A stretch of DNA of 64,000 bases from Bacteroides faecalis (GTDB lineage: Bacteria > Bacteroidota > Bacteroidia > Bacteroidales > Bacteroidaceae). Made by a program: the position numbers and the translations under genes. The notes beneath the pieces are model-generated. The model searched no databases. It was given only the letters and a program-made list of their open reading frames with translations, and was not told where the DNA came from. The stretch spans positions 1 through 64,000 of the forward strand of contig NZ_BHWB01000003.1 in NCBI RefSeq assembly GCF_003865075.1, in the 5' to 3' direction. Positions 16,273 to 25,383 of this stretch are shown piece by piece; the first letter of the stretch is position 1, and each line of letters begins with the position of its first letter.

Positions 16273-18482
16273 TACAAGTTATTCAGGAAAAAGTTAGTTA
16301 TCCGGTTATATAAATGCTGGCGAGTGTTTCCACCATATATGCCATGGTTACGATTCGTATATATCTGCATGTCGAATTGTTTCCCGAGTTGTACTAATTG
16401 CTCCGCATATTCTGCACAGTTCTGGAAGTGAACGTTATCATCAGCCATACCATGTACGAGCAATAAATTGCCATGTAGCTTGTCGGCCCGAGTGAATGCA
16501 GAAGATTCTTTATATCCTTCCGCATTTTCCTTTGGAGTACGCATAAAACGTTCGGTATAAACTGTATCATAGAAACGCCAGTCGGTTGGAGCCGCAACAG
16601 CTACTCCTGCTTTAAATACCGGAGTTCCTTCACTCATACTCATGATAGTCATATAACCACCGTAACTCCAGCCCCAGATTCCAATACGATCTTTGTCTAC
16701 ATATGGCTGTTTGCCCAGATAAAGAGCTGTTTCTACCTGATCTTTCGCTTCTTTTACACCAATTTTTAGGTAAGTACATTTTTCGAATGCTTCTCCACGA
16801 CCTCCGGTTCCACGACCATCTACACATACTACGATATAACCGAGACTTGCCATATAAGTTTCCCAACTGATTTCCCAAGTGTCGAGAACTTGTTGAGAAC
16901 CAGGTCCGCTATATTGGTACATAAGCACCGGATATTTCTTTGAAGCACTGAAATCAACAGGTTTCATCATCCATCCATTGAGTGATACACCATCTGTTGT
17001 TTGGAAAGAGAAGAATTCCTTTTTCGGTATGGCATATTCTGATAAAGCCTGTTTCAATGGATCATTGGTAATGAGTGTTTTTAATGTTTTACCAGTGTTA
17101 TCATTGAGCGTGATGAGTAATGGAGTATCTAGGTTCGAAAACTTATTCATATAATACTTCATCGTTTTACTGAAAAGTGGAGTATTTGTGCCCACCTGTT
17201 GAGAAAGCTTTATCTTATTCCCTTTTTTATCTATTTTATAGACTGCTTTACGTAATGGGCTTTCTTCGTTACTGGTAAAATAGAAAGAACCATCTTCTTC
17301 ACTATAGCCCAGAAAGTCCTTGACTTCGAACTTACCATTCGTTACTTTCTTTATCAGGTTACCGCCCATGCTATACCAGTACAGATGACTGAATCCATCA
17401 CGTTCGCTAAGCAAGCTGAAATTATCCGGATAGAACTGTATATTATCTAATACATTCTCCTTTATATAATAAGGTGATTCATCGCGTAGAATTAATTTGC
17501 AGAGTGTTGAGCGGGGATCTGCAAAATAAAGATCGAAACGATCCTGATGACGGTTTAATGTCATAATAGCTAGTTTGCTGGCATCCTTCGTAAAGCGTAT
17601 ACGGGGAATATATGCGTCTGGATCAATCGGGAGTTTCATAGTACGGGTAACGTGAGACTTAATGTCATAAGTACGCACTTCTACTTTAGAGTTGGGATAT
17701 CCGGCTTTCGGATATTTATAACTGTATTGGCCCGGATAATCTTTTAATGCATCGATACGGGGAGCTTCTCCGGCGAAAAGGGGGAAAGAGTAGGAGGGAA
17801 CTTCCGATTCATCGAAACGGATAAAAGCAATCATGGTATTATCCGCACTGAACTCTAAAGCACTATTGAATCCGAACTCTTCTTCATATACCCAATCCGG
17901 TACACCATTGATAATTGAGTTTGCTTTCCCATCTTCAGTAACCTGACTTTCACTGTTGCCATAAAGCATTTTTACGAGGAAAATATTGTTGTCTCTGACA
18001 AATGCAATCATTGTCCCGTCCGGAGAAAAGACGGGGGCCTGTTGAGGCCCACCGTCAGACAGCCGTTCAATTATGTTGTTTGTCGTAACTCCTTTGTCAT
18101 TGCGTTTCAAAGGGTAAATATAATGTACAGCTGTGTAAGAACGCCGATAAATCGGGGTTGTTTGGGTTGCAATCAATAATTGTTTTCCGTCCGGAGAGAA
18201 TTGATAACTGTCGAAGCTCTTGAAATCACATTCACGAGCGGTATTTACATCAAAGATAACTTCTACTTTTTCTCCTGTACGGAAAGAGTACTTGATGATT
18301 TGTGTTCTGTTGGCATTCATTTGTGTGTAATGTTCACCATCAAGCATTGGGATTACTCCTTGGATGTTTTCCGTACGGAAACGTCCGGTGGTAATATCTT
18401 TAAGATCAAGTGCCTTTTGTCCTTGTGCCATTCCGGCGAGACTGAGAAGGCAAAAGAGCAGGGCCAAACTTACTTTTCTCAT
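16272..18482 (-). CDS. Dipeptidyl peptidase IV (S9 family)
   Basis: This 736-residue secreted serine peptidase removes X-Pro dipeptides from peptide N-termini, probably in the periplasm. A signal peptide (MRKVSLALLFCLLSLAGMAQ) is followed by an N-terminal beta-propeller region (about 40-480), then an alpha/beta hydrolase domain. The catalytic serine is in 'GWSYGGYM', the aspartate in 'HGMADDNVHF' and the histidine in 'NRNHGIYGG'. 'YEEEFGF' carries the double-glutamate pair that binds substrate amino termini in DPP IV. Bacteroides DPP IV homologues can process host incretin peptides; whether this one does is not shown. A strong promoter lies upstream. Confidence 0.94.
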   Translation of the reverse strand: MRKVSLALLFCLLSLAGMAQGQKALDLKDITTGRFRTENIQGVIPMLDGEHYTQMNANRTQIIKYSFRTGEKVEVIFDVNTARECDFKSFDSYQFSPDGKQLLIATQTTPIYRRSYTAVHYIYPLKRNDKGVTTNNIIERLSDGGPQQAPVFSPDGTMIAFVRDNNIFLVKMLYGNSESQVTEDGKANSIINGVPDWVYEEEFGFNSALEFSADNTMIAFIRFDESEVPSYSFPLFAGEAPRIDALKDYPGQYSYKYPKAGYPNSKVEVRTYDIKSHVTRTMKLPIDPDAYIPRIRFTKDASKLAIMTLNRHQDRFDLYFADPRSTLCKLILRDESPYYIKENVLDNIQFYPDNFSLLSERDGFSHLYWYSMGGNLIKKVTNGKFEVKDFLGYSEEDGSFYFTSNEESPLRKAVYKIDKKGNKIKLSQQVGTNTPLFSKTMKYYMNKFSNLDTPLLITLNDNTGKTLKTLITNDPLKQALSEYAIPKKEFFSFQTTDGVSLNGWMMKPVDFSASKKYPVLMYQYSGPGSQQVLDTWEISWETYMASLGYIVVCVDGRGTGGRGEAFEKCTYLKIGVKEAKDQVETALYLGKQPYVDKDRIGIWGWSYGGYMTIMSMSEGTPVFKAGVAVAAPTDWRFYDTVYTERFMRTPKENAEGYKESSAFTRADKLHGNLLLVHGMADDNVHFQNCAEYAEQLVQLGKQFDMQIYTNRNHGIYGGNTRQHLYNRITNFFLNNL

Positions 18483-18536
18483 TTTATGAATCGTTTTATA
18501 TTTTATTTTTAGTGGATACGGTAAAATTCAATGTTG

Positions 18537-18567
18537 CAAAAGTAACAATAAACTTAGATACCTCAAA
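18537..18567 (-). promoter_or_regulatory. Promoter of dpp4-lipA operon
   Basis: On the minus strand TTTG (18564-18567), exactly 19 bases, then TACTTTTG (18537-18544): an almost ideal Bacteroides promoter. Transcription would start near 18530, about 50 bases before the dpp4 start. Confidence 0.75.
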
Positions 18568-18761
18568 GTACGAGCTCTTTTTTAGTCTGTGATAACCTCT
18601 TGTTTTCTTTACTTTTATGTTTGTTTAGTATCCAATTGCGGCTATTTAGTTGATTTGGCGGTGATGACTTTCGATTTTTTTTGTAATGTGACTGAATTTT
18701 ATAAGTACTCAGTACGGATTATAAAAGAGATTCAATATCTTTGTGAAAAGTACTTTAAATA

Positions 18762-19076
18762 ATGACCGCTATGAATTCAAAAAGAAAAGATTTACAGTAT
18801 GCTTCCGTTTTTCTATTGGCAGTAGTATTGACCTTCTTGATGGGAAAAGGTGATAATTTGTGGCTAGTCTCATGGGGTGATTTGATTCCTAGTTTGTTTG
18901 TGCTATTTATTGCAGGTGATTGTTTGCATAGTTCTTTGCTTCGCATAAAAAGTGGGGAAGAAGGAATGAAAGCTCGTTGGAGTACTTGTTTTACATTTTT
19001 AGTATTTGGAGTTGTGTTTATTGGTGATCTGTTTTTTATTGGAAATTTTATTATAGATAAACTCCAGGGATACTAA
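18762..19076 (+). CDS. Hypothetical small membrane protein
   Basis: The protein has 104 residues, or 101 if the second ATG (18771) is used. Three hydrophobic segments lie at about 12-32, 40-58 and 75-98, separated by charged loops ('GKGDNLW', 'RIKSGEEGMKARWS'). I recognise no family. A -7 box TATCTTTG at 18736-18743 supports transcription. It is divergent from dpp4 and precedes the BlaI-type regulator by 261 bases, so it is probably monocistronic. Confidence 0.72.
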   Translation: MTAMNSKRKDLQYASVFLLAVVLTFLMGKGDNLWLVSWGDLIPSLFVLFIAGDCLHSSLLRIKSGEEGMKARWSTCFTFLVFGVVFIGDLFFIGNFIIDKLQGY

Positions 19077-19250
19077 TTGTACATTGTATTGCAATAAATA
19101 TCAAATAAATTAAGCGTATCATTTTCTTAATGGTGCTTCAATATCACGGGAATATAATCTTCATTTAATATCTTATTGTTTTATTTATAGGTATATACAT
19201 ATCCGCGTTTTATACCATGATCTTTCCAACTTGAATTAAATTAAAGAGAT

Positions 19251-19301
19251 AAACTAAAAGCTTTAGTTTTATTTAACTATAAAAATTAGTTTATGAACTA
19301 A
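19251..19301. promoter_or_regulatory. Two dyad operators upstream of BlaI-type repressor
   Basis: Dyad 1 is AAACTAAA-AGC-TTTAGTTT (19251-19269). Dyad 2 is TTAGTT-TATG-AACTAA (19286-19301). Both share the half-site AACTAA/TTAGTT. A weak -7 box (GTTCTTTG, 19310-19317) follows, then the blaI ATG at 19338. The placement and paired dyads fit BlaI/MecI self-repression, although the sequences differ from the classical TACA/TGTA operator. Confidence 0.55.
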
Positions 19302-19337
19302 AAACTCTCGTTCTTTGCGGGAAACAAAGTAGAATAT

Positions 19338-19706
19338 ATGAAAGGACTGACAGCAAAAGAAGAAGAAATCATGGGGCTTTTCTGGGAGAAGGGCCCTCTG
19401 TTCGTGAAAGAAATGTTAGCGTTCTATGAAGAACCTAAACCGCATTTCAATACACTCTCTACCATTGTACGTGGATTGGAAGATAAAGGATTTCTAGCTC
19501 ATTTTATTTTTGGTAATACTTATCAATATTATGCGATTGTTAGTGAAGAAGAGTTCCGGAAAAGAACATTACGGAATGTAGTTAGCAAATACTTTAATAA
19601 CTCTTATTTGAGTGCTGTTTCTTCACTTGTGAAGGAAGAGAATATTTCATTGGAGGAATTGAAACAGCTGATTGCTGAAGTAGAACAGGCAAATCGTAAG
19701 AAATAA
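19338..19706 (+). CDS. BlaI/MecI/CopY family transcriptional repressor
   Basis: The 122-residue protein is a typical BlaI-type winged-helix repressor. It opens 'LTAKEEEIMGLFWEKGPLFVKEML', the recognition region is 'HFNTLSTIVRGLEDKGFLAHFIFGNTYQYYAIV', and a C-terminal dimerisation helix carries 'SLEELKQLIAEVEQ'. Such proteins repress their own operon until cleaved after signalling by a BlaR1-type membrane protease, whose gene starts 29 bases downstream. Two dyads lie upstream. The signal is not known; in Bacteroides this pair is frequent and seldom linked to a beta-lactamase, and none is visible here. Confidence 0.92.
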   Translation: MKGLTAKEEEIMGLFWEKGPLFVKEMLAFYEEPKPHFNTLSTIVRGLEDKGFLAHFIFGNTYQYYAIVSEEEFRKRTLRNVVSKYFNNSYLSAVSSLVKEENISLEELKQLIAEVEQANRKK

Positions 19707-19734
19707 GGAATTTACTTAAGTATAAAATAATGCT

Positions 19735-21051
19735 ATGGAACTCTCATTTTATATATATATTCTGAAATCGGCAATCTGTCTGTCATTATTTTATTTATTT
19801 TACGGTTTTCTGTTAAGCAAGGAAACGTTTTATCGATTCAATCGGATGGCATTATTAGGGATATTATTTTTATCTCTCTCTGTTCCTTTAATAGAAATAA
19901 CGACAACTCAGCAGACAGAAATATATCAAGCAGTGCAGACTATTGAGCAATTTTGGGTGACAGCAGAAACAATGAATTCTGTAAAGGTTATAACTGCGCA
20001 ACCGAAGGATATTTCTATAACTTGGACACAAATCTTATTATTTGTTTATTTACTCGGAATCCTGTTTTTCTCATGTCGGAATCTATATTCTTTATCACGT
20101 TTATTGTTATTGATAAAGTCCGGAAAACGCGAAAAATTAGAAGGAGGAATCACATTAATTGTGCATGAGCGCAAAATTGCACCCTTCAGTTGGATGAAGT
20201 ATATTGTTATCTCCCGGAAAGATTTGGAGGAAGATGGTAAAGCTATTCTTCTTCATGAAATGGCTCATTTACATAACCGACATTCAATAGATTTACTTCT
20301 AGCTGATATTTGTGTTTTTTTCCAATGGTTCAATCCCGGTGCATGGTTGTTGAAACAGGAACTGCAGAATATTCATGAATATGAAGCAGACGAAACAGTA
20401 ATCAAAAAAGGGATAGATATAAAAGAATATCAATTATTATTAATCAAAAAAGCTGTTGGCACAAGGCTCTACTCTATGGCCAACAACTTTAATCACAGTA
20501 AACTTAAAAAACGTATCACTATGATGTTAAAAGAAAAATCAAGTCCATGGGCACGTTTGAAGTATATATATGTACTTCCATTAGCAGCCTTTGCAGTGGC
20601 AGCTTTTGCCCGTCCCGAAATCTCAGAAAAAGCTGAAGAGGTTTCTGCCGTCAAAGTTAATGATTTTGTTGCAATTTTCGATGCAAAAGTGGAGAAAATA
20701 AGCAATGATAAAGATTCACTAAAGCAAAAAATAGCAGGCTTACCATCACATATGCCTTTGGCCTATTCTGCAGATTCACTCGCAGTCAGTGAAGAGTCAT
20801 GTGTATTATATGCTCCTACCATAAATAAGATGAGATCAGATGGTAAAAAGCCGTTGATTATCATTGATGGAAAAGAAGCAGTGGGAGATGATCCATTCTC
20901 TAAAATCTCTCGGGATAGTATAGCAAGTCTTACTGTTTTACAAGATAAAGCTGCCCTTGAAATGTATGGGGAGAAGGGGAAAGATGGTGTTTGGATAATA
21001 GAGTCGGTTACTAATAAGAAACCTATAACTGCCCATGTGAAACAAGATTAG
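19735..21051 (+). CDS. BlaR1-like M56 family membrane metalloprotease with plug-like domain
   Basis: The 438-residue frame has four membrane helices (about 5-30, 35-53, 98-116, 280-298). It carries the zinc protease motif HExxH in 'ILLHEMAHLHNRHS' and the downstream glutamate in 'IHEYEADE'. After the last helix a periplasmic part holds 'KPLIIIDGKEAVGDDPFSKI' to 'EMYGEKGKDGVWIIE', which resembles the plug of TonB-dependent receptors and is common in Bacteroidetes M56 proteins. The frame ends at TAG (21049-21051), but the same reading frame continues for 158 more codons. The parent protein was therefore probably about 598 residues. Confidence 0.88.
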   Translation: MELSFYIYILKSAICLSLFYLFYGFLLSKETFYRFNRMALLGILFLSLSVPLIEITTTQQTEIYQAVQTIEQFWVTAETMNSVKVITAQPKDISITWTQILLFVYLLGILFFSCRNLYSLSRLLLLIKSGKREKLEGGITLIVHERKIAPFSWMKYIVISRKDLEEDGKAILLHEMAHLHNRHSIDLLLADICVFFQWFNPGAWLLKQELQNIHEYEADETVIKKGIDIKEYQLLLIKKAVGTRLYSMANNFNHSKLKKRITMMLKEKSSPWARLKYIYVLPLAAFAVAAFARPEISEKAEEVSAVKVNDFVAIFDAKVEKISNDKDSLKQKIAGLPSHMPLAYSADSLAVSEESCVLYAPTINKMRSDGKKPLIIIDGKEAVGDDPFSKISRDSIASLTVLQDKAALEMYGEKGKDGVWIIESVTNKKPITAHVKQD

Positions 21052-21054
21052 CAC

Positions 21055-21531
21055 ATGACGAATATAGTGAGTGAAAAGAATGCTGCCCGAGATGGTAATG
21101 GGAAATATATTGATACTAAACAAATGGCTTCTTTAGGGATGGTTGACAAAGAACCTATTTATATAGTTGATGATAAAGAAGTTTCTGAAAAAGATTTGAT
21201 TTCCATCTCGGCCAATGATATCAAAGGATTAAATGTCTATAAGAGTTCTGATGGTAAGAGGGTATTTGAGTTTGATACCAAAAATAATGTTTCTACTTAT
21301 GTAACAGTGCGTGGATTGGTCAAAGATACAGCTGGAAATACTCTTCCAAAAGCTAAAATTAACGTAAAAGGAGGTGCTGTAAAAGGAACTGTAACTGACG
21401 AAGAAGGATATTTTGTATTGAGAGTTCCTAAAAATGGAATTCTTCAGGTAAGTTATAAGGGTATGGCTACAAGTACATTAAATGCTTCTTCACAATTAAT
21501 GGTAACTATGAAAAAAGAGGAAAGTAGATAA
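21055..21531 (+). CDS. C-terminal continuation of M56 protein: second plug-like unit plus carboxypeptidase-regulatory-like domain
   Basis: This 158-residue stretch lies in the same reading frame as the M56 gene, separated by the TAG codon and one codon (CAC). It has no signal peptide or membrane segment. It begins with a second plug-like unit ('EPIYIVDDKEVSEKDLISI') and then a CarboxypepD_reg-like fold ('VRGLVKDTAGNTLPKAKINV', 'GTVTDEEGYFVLRVP'). Alone it would have no way to reach the periplasm. It is best read as the tail of the upstream protein cut by a nonsense codon, or reached by readthrough. Confidence 0.6.
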   Translation: MTNIVSEKNAARDGNGKYIDTKQMASLGMVDKEPIYIVDDKEVSEKDLISISANDIKGLNVYKSSDGKRVFEFDTKNNVSTYVTVRGLVKDTAGNTLPKAKINVKGGAVKGTVTDEEGYFVLRVPKNGILQVSYKGMATSTLNASSQLMVTMKKEESR

Positions 21532-21562
21532 TAAAAAAGCAAAGAGATTGTATAAGTTTATA

Positions 21563-22471
21563 TTAAAAAAAATAATCTGAAGATAGGCGGAGATATTCAA
21601 GTATCTCCGTTTCTTGTTCTGGATGGAACCAACGTATTTCTTCATCTCTTTTAAACCAAGTCATTTGTTTACGAGAGTAAATACGTGAATTCTGCTTGAT
21701 TTTTTCAATTGCAAAAGGTAATTCCCATTCACCGTCCAGATATTTGAATATTTCTTTATAGCCAACTGTATTGAGTGAATTTAGATGGCGGTAGGGGAGA
21801 ACAGACTTTACCTCTTCCAGTAATCCTTCTTCCATCATCAGATCAACGCGTCTGTTGATACGGTCATAAAGTTCTTCACGATCACGAGTCAGGCCAATTT
21901 TCAAAATACGGAAAGGGCGTTGTTTTTTCTTTTGAGTACGGAAAGACGTATAGGTTTTGCCAGTCATATAACAGATTTCTAAAGCGTGGATCACTCGTTT
22001 GGGATTTCTCAAGTCTACAATACGGTAATATTCCGGATCTAACAAACGTAGTTCTGCGCAAAGCCTTTCAAGTCCTTCTTCTTCATATTTCTTCAATATT
22101 AGTTGTCGGGTTTCCATATCAACTGTAGGAATATCATCGATACCCTTACATATAGCGTCTACATACATCATTGAGCCTCCGGTAAGAATCACGACTTCGT
22201 GTTGAGTAAATAGACGAGTCAGAACTTCCATCGCTTCTGTCTCATATTGAGCTGCACTATAATAATCGGTCAGATGAAGAGTACCTATCAAATGATGAGG
22301 TACACGTTGGAGTTGGTCGGTTGTGGGAGCAGCTGTTCCTATTTTAAGCTCTGCATATAATTGTCTTGAATCAGCCGAGACAATACTAGTATGGTAATGT
22401 TCTGCCAGCCGCAGACTTAATTCTGTCTTTCCTACACCGGTTGGTCCGATTAATACAACGAGAGTGGGCAT
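21563..22471 (-). CDS. miaA: tRNA dimethylallyltransferase
   Basis: MiaA transfers a dimethylallyl group to N6 of A37 in tRNAs that read codons starting with U. The 302-residue protein has the P-loop '[11 protein letters not shown]' and the DSRQ substrate motif in 'VSADSRQLY'. It also has 'PHHLIGTL' (PHH), '[13 protein letters not shown]', and the C-terminal '[12 protein letters not shown]' and '[16 protein letters not shown]' typical of the family. It lies 158 bases beyond the pRiA4b-like gene, with a strong hairpin between, so it is probably transcribed separately. Confidence 0.95.
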   Translation of the reverse strand: MPTLVVLIGPTGVGKTELSLRLAEHYHTSIVSADSRQLYAELKIGTAAPTTDQLQRVPHHLIGTLHLTDYYSAAQYETEAMEVLTRLFTQHEVVILTGGSMMYVDAICKGIDDIPTVDMETRQLILKKYEEEGLERLCAELRLLDPEYYRIVDLRNPKRVIHALEICYMTGKTYTSFRTQKKKQRPFRILKIGLTRDREELYDRINRRVDLMMEEGLLEEVKSVLPYRHLNSLNTVGYKEIFKYLDGEWELPFAIEKIKQNSRIYSRKQMTWFKRDEEIRWFHPEQETEILEYLRLSSDYFF

Positions 22472-22531
22472 AAAATAAATGAAGAATGAGAATTGAGGAT
22501 GAAACTGAGGAAAAATAACTTAATATCTTTT

Positions 22532-22583
22532 AGTTATGAATTACACGAATAATGTGTTAATTTCATTCGTGTAATTCGTAACT
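22532..22583 (-). terminator. Long hairpin after lpx-cluster transcript
   Basis: Nineteen-base arms (AGTTATGAATTACACGAAT and its partner) pair at 18 positions around a 14-base loop. It lies 47 bases beyond the stop of the pRiA4b-like gene and before miaA. There is no clear U-tract, so part of its role may be RNA stability. Confidence 0.55.
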
Positions 22584-22629
22584 AATTATGTGATTATCGA
22601 AGTGCTAAAAATAGATTAATTCTTTCTTG

Positions 22630-23184
22630 TTAGAACTTTTCTTCGTCAAAAGAAGTGCTTGCATCACCACCTATGTCGAAGCCTTCCTGATCAAAGTCTT
22701 CCATGTCAAAATCTTGATCACCGTAGAAGTTTTCGTCAAGGTCGAGCGAGCCACTGCTAGTAGCCATTTCTTCAAAATCTACAGTTTGCTTGGGGGCATT
22801 ACCAGTTTTTACGGTGCATTTGGCACCATCCATATCTTTTCCTGTGATGATTTCGGTCAATTCAATAAAGAAACAGCGTTCTGTCATGTAGTCGAATACA
22901 TAAAGCAGTTTTTGTTTTTCATCTTCCACTAACTCATTGATAGCAGTTTCTTTCATTACCCAATTATCTATTTCAGGATTATCATCCATCTCTTCCAAGG
23001 TCACTTCTTTTTCTTTTTCCCAATCTTCATCGCAGATAAAGAAAGAAGTCATCTGATCATTTGTATAACCTACTGATTTCAGTATTGCTTCATGGAAGTC
23101 AAAAAATGTAGCTTCCGGATCAATTTGTATTTCTCTGACAAAATCGTCAATTTCATCAGATATAATGGTAAATCTGTATATCAT
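22630..23184 (-). CDS. pRiA4b ORF-3-like family protein
   Basis: The 184-residue protein matches the pRiA4b ORF-3-like fold: 'YRFTIISDEIDDFVREIQIDPEATFFDFHEAILKSVGY', 'FFICDEDWEKEKEVTL' and 'LLYVFDYMTERCFFIELTEI'. The C-terminal 50 residues are very acidic and low in complexity (DEDF and GDQD runs). Function is unknown in bacteria; the family is often found in IS1096-type elements and plasmids but is also a stable Bacteroidales chromosomal gene. Here it follows lpxA by 22 bases, so it is probably the last gene of the lpx operon. Confidence 0.85.
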   Translation of the reverse strand: MIYRFTIISDEIDDFVREIQIDPEATFFDFHEAILKSVGYTNDQMTSFFICDEDWEKEKEVTLEEMDDNPEIDNWVMKETAINELVEDEKQKLLYVFDYMTERCFFIELTEIITGKDMDGAKCTVKTGNAPKQTVDFEEMATSSGSLDLDENFYGDQDFDMEDFDQEGFDIGGDASTSFDEEKF

Positions 23185-23206
23185 AATATGACTATTTTGA
23201 ACTGTT

Positions 23207-23974
23207 TTATTTTATAATTCCACGCTCTGAGCTACGGATAAAATTAACAATATAATCAATCTCCGGACTCTTTTCAAATTCATTTTCGATCTTCTTCAAT
23301 GCATCAGTCGTATTCAGACCGCTTTGATAGATAATACGATAAGCATTGTGGATACTTTCAATCGCTTCATTAGAAAATCCCCGACGACGGAGACCGATAA
23401 TGTTGATTCCGCAGAAAGCAATTGGTTCACGTCCCGCAATGATATACGGAGGAATATCTTTGCTAAAACGACATCCTCCTTGAATCATCACATGACCACC
23501 CACATGACAGAACTGGTGCATCAGTACGTTAGCGCTAATAATAGCGTTGTCATCAATTACAATTTCTCCTGCCATTTTGGTAGAATTACCAATGATGCAA
23601 CCGTTACCGATTAATGCATCATGAGCAACATGCATACCCTCCATCAGTAAGTTATTGCTACCTACAATTGTACGCCCTTTAGCGGCTGTACCGCGGTTGA
23701 TTGTTACATTCTCACGAATCAGGTTGTTATCTCCTATTTCCGCAGTGGTTTCTTCTCCCTGAAATTTCAGATCTTGAGGAATGGCTCCAATAACGGCACC
23801 CGGAAAGATTGTATTTCCATTACCAATGCGTGAACCATATAAAATATTGGCATTAGCCATGATCTTATTATTATCGCCAATTACCACGTTTTTATCAATA
23901 AATACAAAAGGCGCAATTTCTACGTTTTCTCCGATCTTTGCTTCGGGATGAATATACGCTAAGGAACTTATCAT
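23207..23974 (-). CDS. lpxA: UDP-N-acetylglucosamine acyltransferase
   Basis: LpxA adds the first (R)-3-hydroxyacyl chain to UDP-GlcNAc in lipid A synthesis. The 255-residue protein is a left-handed beta helix with many hexapeptide repeats ('AKIGENVEIAPFVFIDKN', 'RIGNGNTIFPGAVIG'). It has the catalytic histidine region 'HVAHDALIGNGCIIGN' and the family stretch 'GLRRRGFSNEAI'. The gene order lpxD, lpxC-fabZ, lpxA is the usual Bacteroidetes cluster and gives three successive lipid A steps. Confidence 0.95.
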   Translation of the reverse strand: MISSLAYIHPEAKIGENVEIAPFVFIDKNVVIGDNNKIMANANILYGSRIGNGNTIFPGAVIGAIPQDLKFQGEETTAEIGDNNLIRENVTINRGTAAKGRTIVGSNNLLMEGMHVAHDALIGNGCIIGNSTKMAGEIVIDDNAIISANVLMHQFCHVGGHVMIQGGCRFSKDIPPYIIAGREPIAFCGINIIGLRRRGFSNEAIESIHNAYRIIYQSGLNTTDALKKIENEFEKSPEIDYIVNFIRSSERGIIK

Positions 23975-23994
23975 CTTAAATACTTAATTATGAA

Positions 23995-25380
23995 TTACTT
24001 GTTTTTTACTATCTGTGCCATAAATTCTGCTTCGCAAACTACTTTCTCGCCAACAAATGCATATCCTTTCATTGTAGAGATTCCCCGACGGATCGGAGCT
24101 AGTAATTCAACACGGAAAACTAATGTGTCTCCGGGAACTACTTTCTGGCGGAATTTAACTCCATCTATTTTCATGAAATAGGTAGAATAGCGTTCCGGTT
24201 CGTCTACAGAGTTTAGAACAAGTAGCCCCCCAGTTTGTGCCATTGCTTCAACTTGAAGTACTCCTGGCATTACGGGCTCTTGCGGGAAATGTCCCTGGAA
24301 GAAGGGCTCATTGCCTGTAACATTCTTAACACCTATGATGTAGTTAGCACCGATTTCGATCACCTTATCCACCAATTGGAATGGATAACGATGTGGCAAT
24401 AATTCACGAATACGGTTTACATCCATCACTGGTTCACGATTGCAATCGTAAGTTGGTGCCTGAATTTCGTGCAGACGGATTTCTTTTCTCATCTGGCGGG
24501 CAAACTTATTGTTAATTGTATGACCGGGACGAGTAGCGATAATACGGCCTTTGATTGGTTTGCCTATCAATGCGAGGTCACCAATTACATCCAGCAGTTT
24601 ATGACGGGCACATTCATTCGCCCAAACCAGTGGCTTGTGGTTGATGTATCCCAGTTGGTTAGCATCCATGTGAGGTACTCCCATGATGTCTGCCAGCTTA
24701 TCATAACTTTCCTGCGACATTTTGCGTTCGTAGATAACAATTGCATTGTCCAAATCACCTCCTTTGATTAAGCCTGCAGCAAGAAGAGGTTCTATTTCGC
24801 GAACAAAGACGAATGTACGGCTGGCAGCCACTTCGTCTTTGAACTTGTTCATATCTTCAAGTGTAGCAAACTGATTCGGGATAATCATTGAATCATACGA
24901 AACCAGTACGTTCAAACTAAAATTCTCGTCAGGTAATACAATGATCGAGGAACCGGTCTCTTCGTCACGAAATTCAATTTTCGATTTGATGATATAAAAG
25001 TCTTTAACAGCACTTTGTTCTACTGTTCCTACACGTTCTATTTCTTGAACATAATATTGTGCACTACCATCCAGAATGGGAAATTCCGGACCATTGACCT
25101 GGATAAGACAGTTATCAATGCCCAATGCGTAGAGGGCTGCCATACCATGCTCTATAGTGCTTACCTTAACTCCGTTTTTTGATAACACAGTACCACGAGT
25201 CGTTTCTGTTACGTTGTCGGCTACTGCATCAATAGTTGGTTCTCCTTCCAGATCAATACGTTGGATTTTATATCCATGATTATCCGGGGCAGGATTGAAT
25301 GTAACAGTGAGATCAAGTCCAGTGTGAAGACCTTTCCCGCTCAGTGAAAAGCTATCTTTCAGCGTTTTTTGTTTCAGCAT
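23995..25380 (-). CDS. lpxC/fabZ: Bifunctional LpxC deacetylase / FabZ 3-hydroxyacyl-ACP dehydratase
   Basis: The 461-residue fusion is typical of Bacteroidetes. Residues 1-305 are LpxC, which removes the acetyl group from UDP-3-O-acyl-GlcNAc. The zinc ligands are in 'VSTIEHGMAAL' and in the HKLLD (HxxxD) motif. Residues from about 315 are FabZ, which dehydrates 3-hydroxyacyl-ACP ('LLPHRYPFQLVDKV', 'FQGHFPQEPVMPGVLQVEAMAQ', holding the catalytic His and Glu). Fusion may balance use of the shared 3-hydroxyacyl-ACP pool between lipid A and phospholipid. It lies three bases downstream of lpxD. Confidence 0.96.
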   Translation of the reverse strand: MLKQKTLKDSFSLSGKGLHTGLDLTVTFNPAPDNHGYKIQRIDLEGEPTIDAVADNVTETTRGTVLSKNGVKVSTIEHGMAALYALGIDNCLIQVNGPEFPILDGSAQYYVQEIERVGTVEQSAVKDFYIIKSKIEFRDEETGSSIIVLPDENFSLNVLVSYDSMIIPNQFATLEDMNKFKDEVAASRTFVFVREIEPLLAAGLIKGGDLDNAIVIYERKMSQESYDKLADIMGVPHMDANQLGYINHKPLVWANECARHKLLDVIGDLALIGKPIKGRIIATRPGHTINNKFARQMRKEIRLHEIQAPTYDCNREPVMDVNRIRELLPHRYPFQLVDKVIEIGANYIIGVKNVTGNEPFFQGHFPQEPVMPGVLQVEAMAQTGGLLVLNSVDEPERYSTYFMKIDGVKFRQKVVPGDTLVFRVELLAPIRRGISTMKGYAFVGEKVVCEAEFMAQIVKNK

Positions 25381-25383
25381 TGG

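Noticed and set aside
22630..23184. Mobile element because of the pRiA4b ORF-3 name
   Set aside because: No transposase, ends or target duplication; it is spaced like an ordinary operon member after lpxA.
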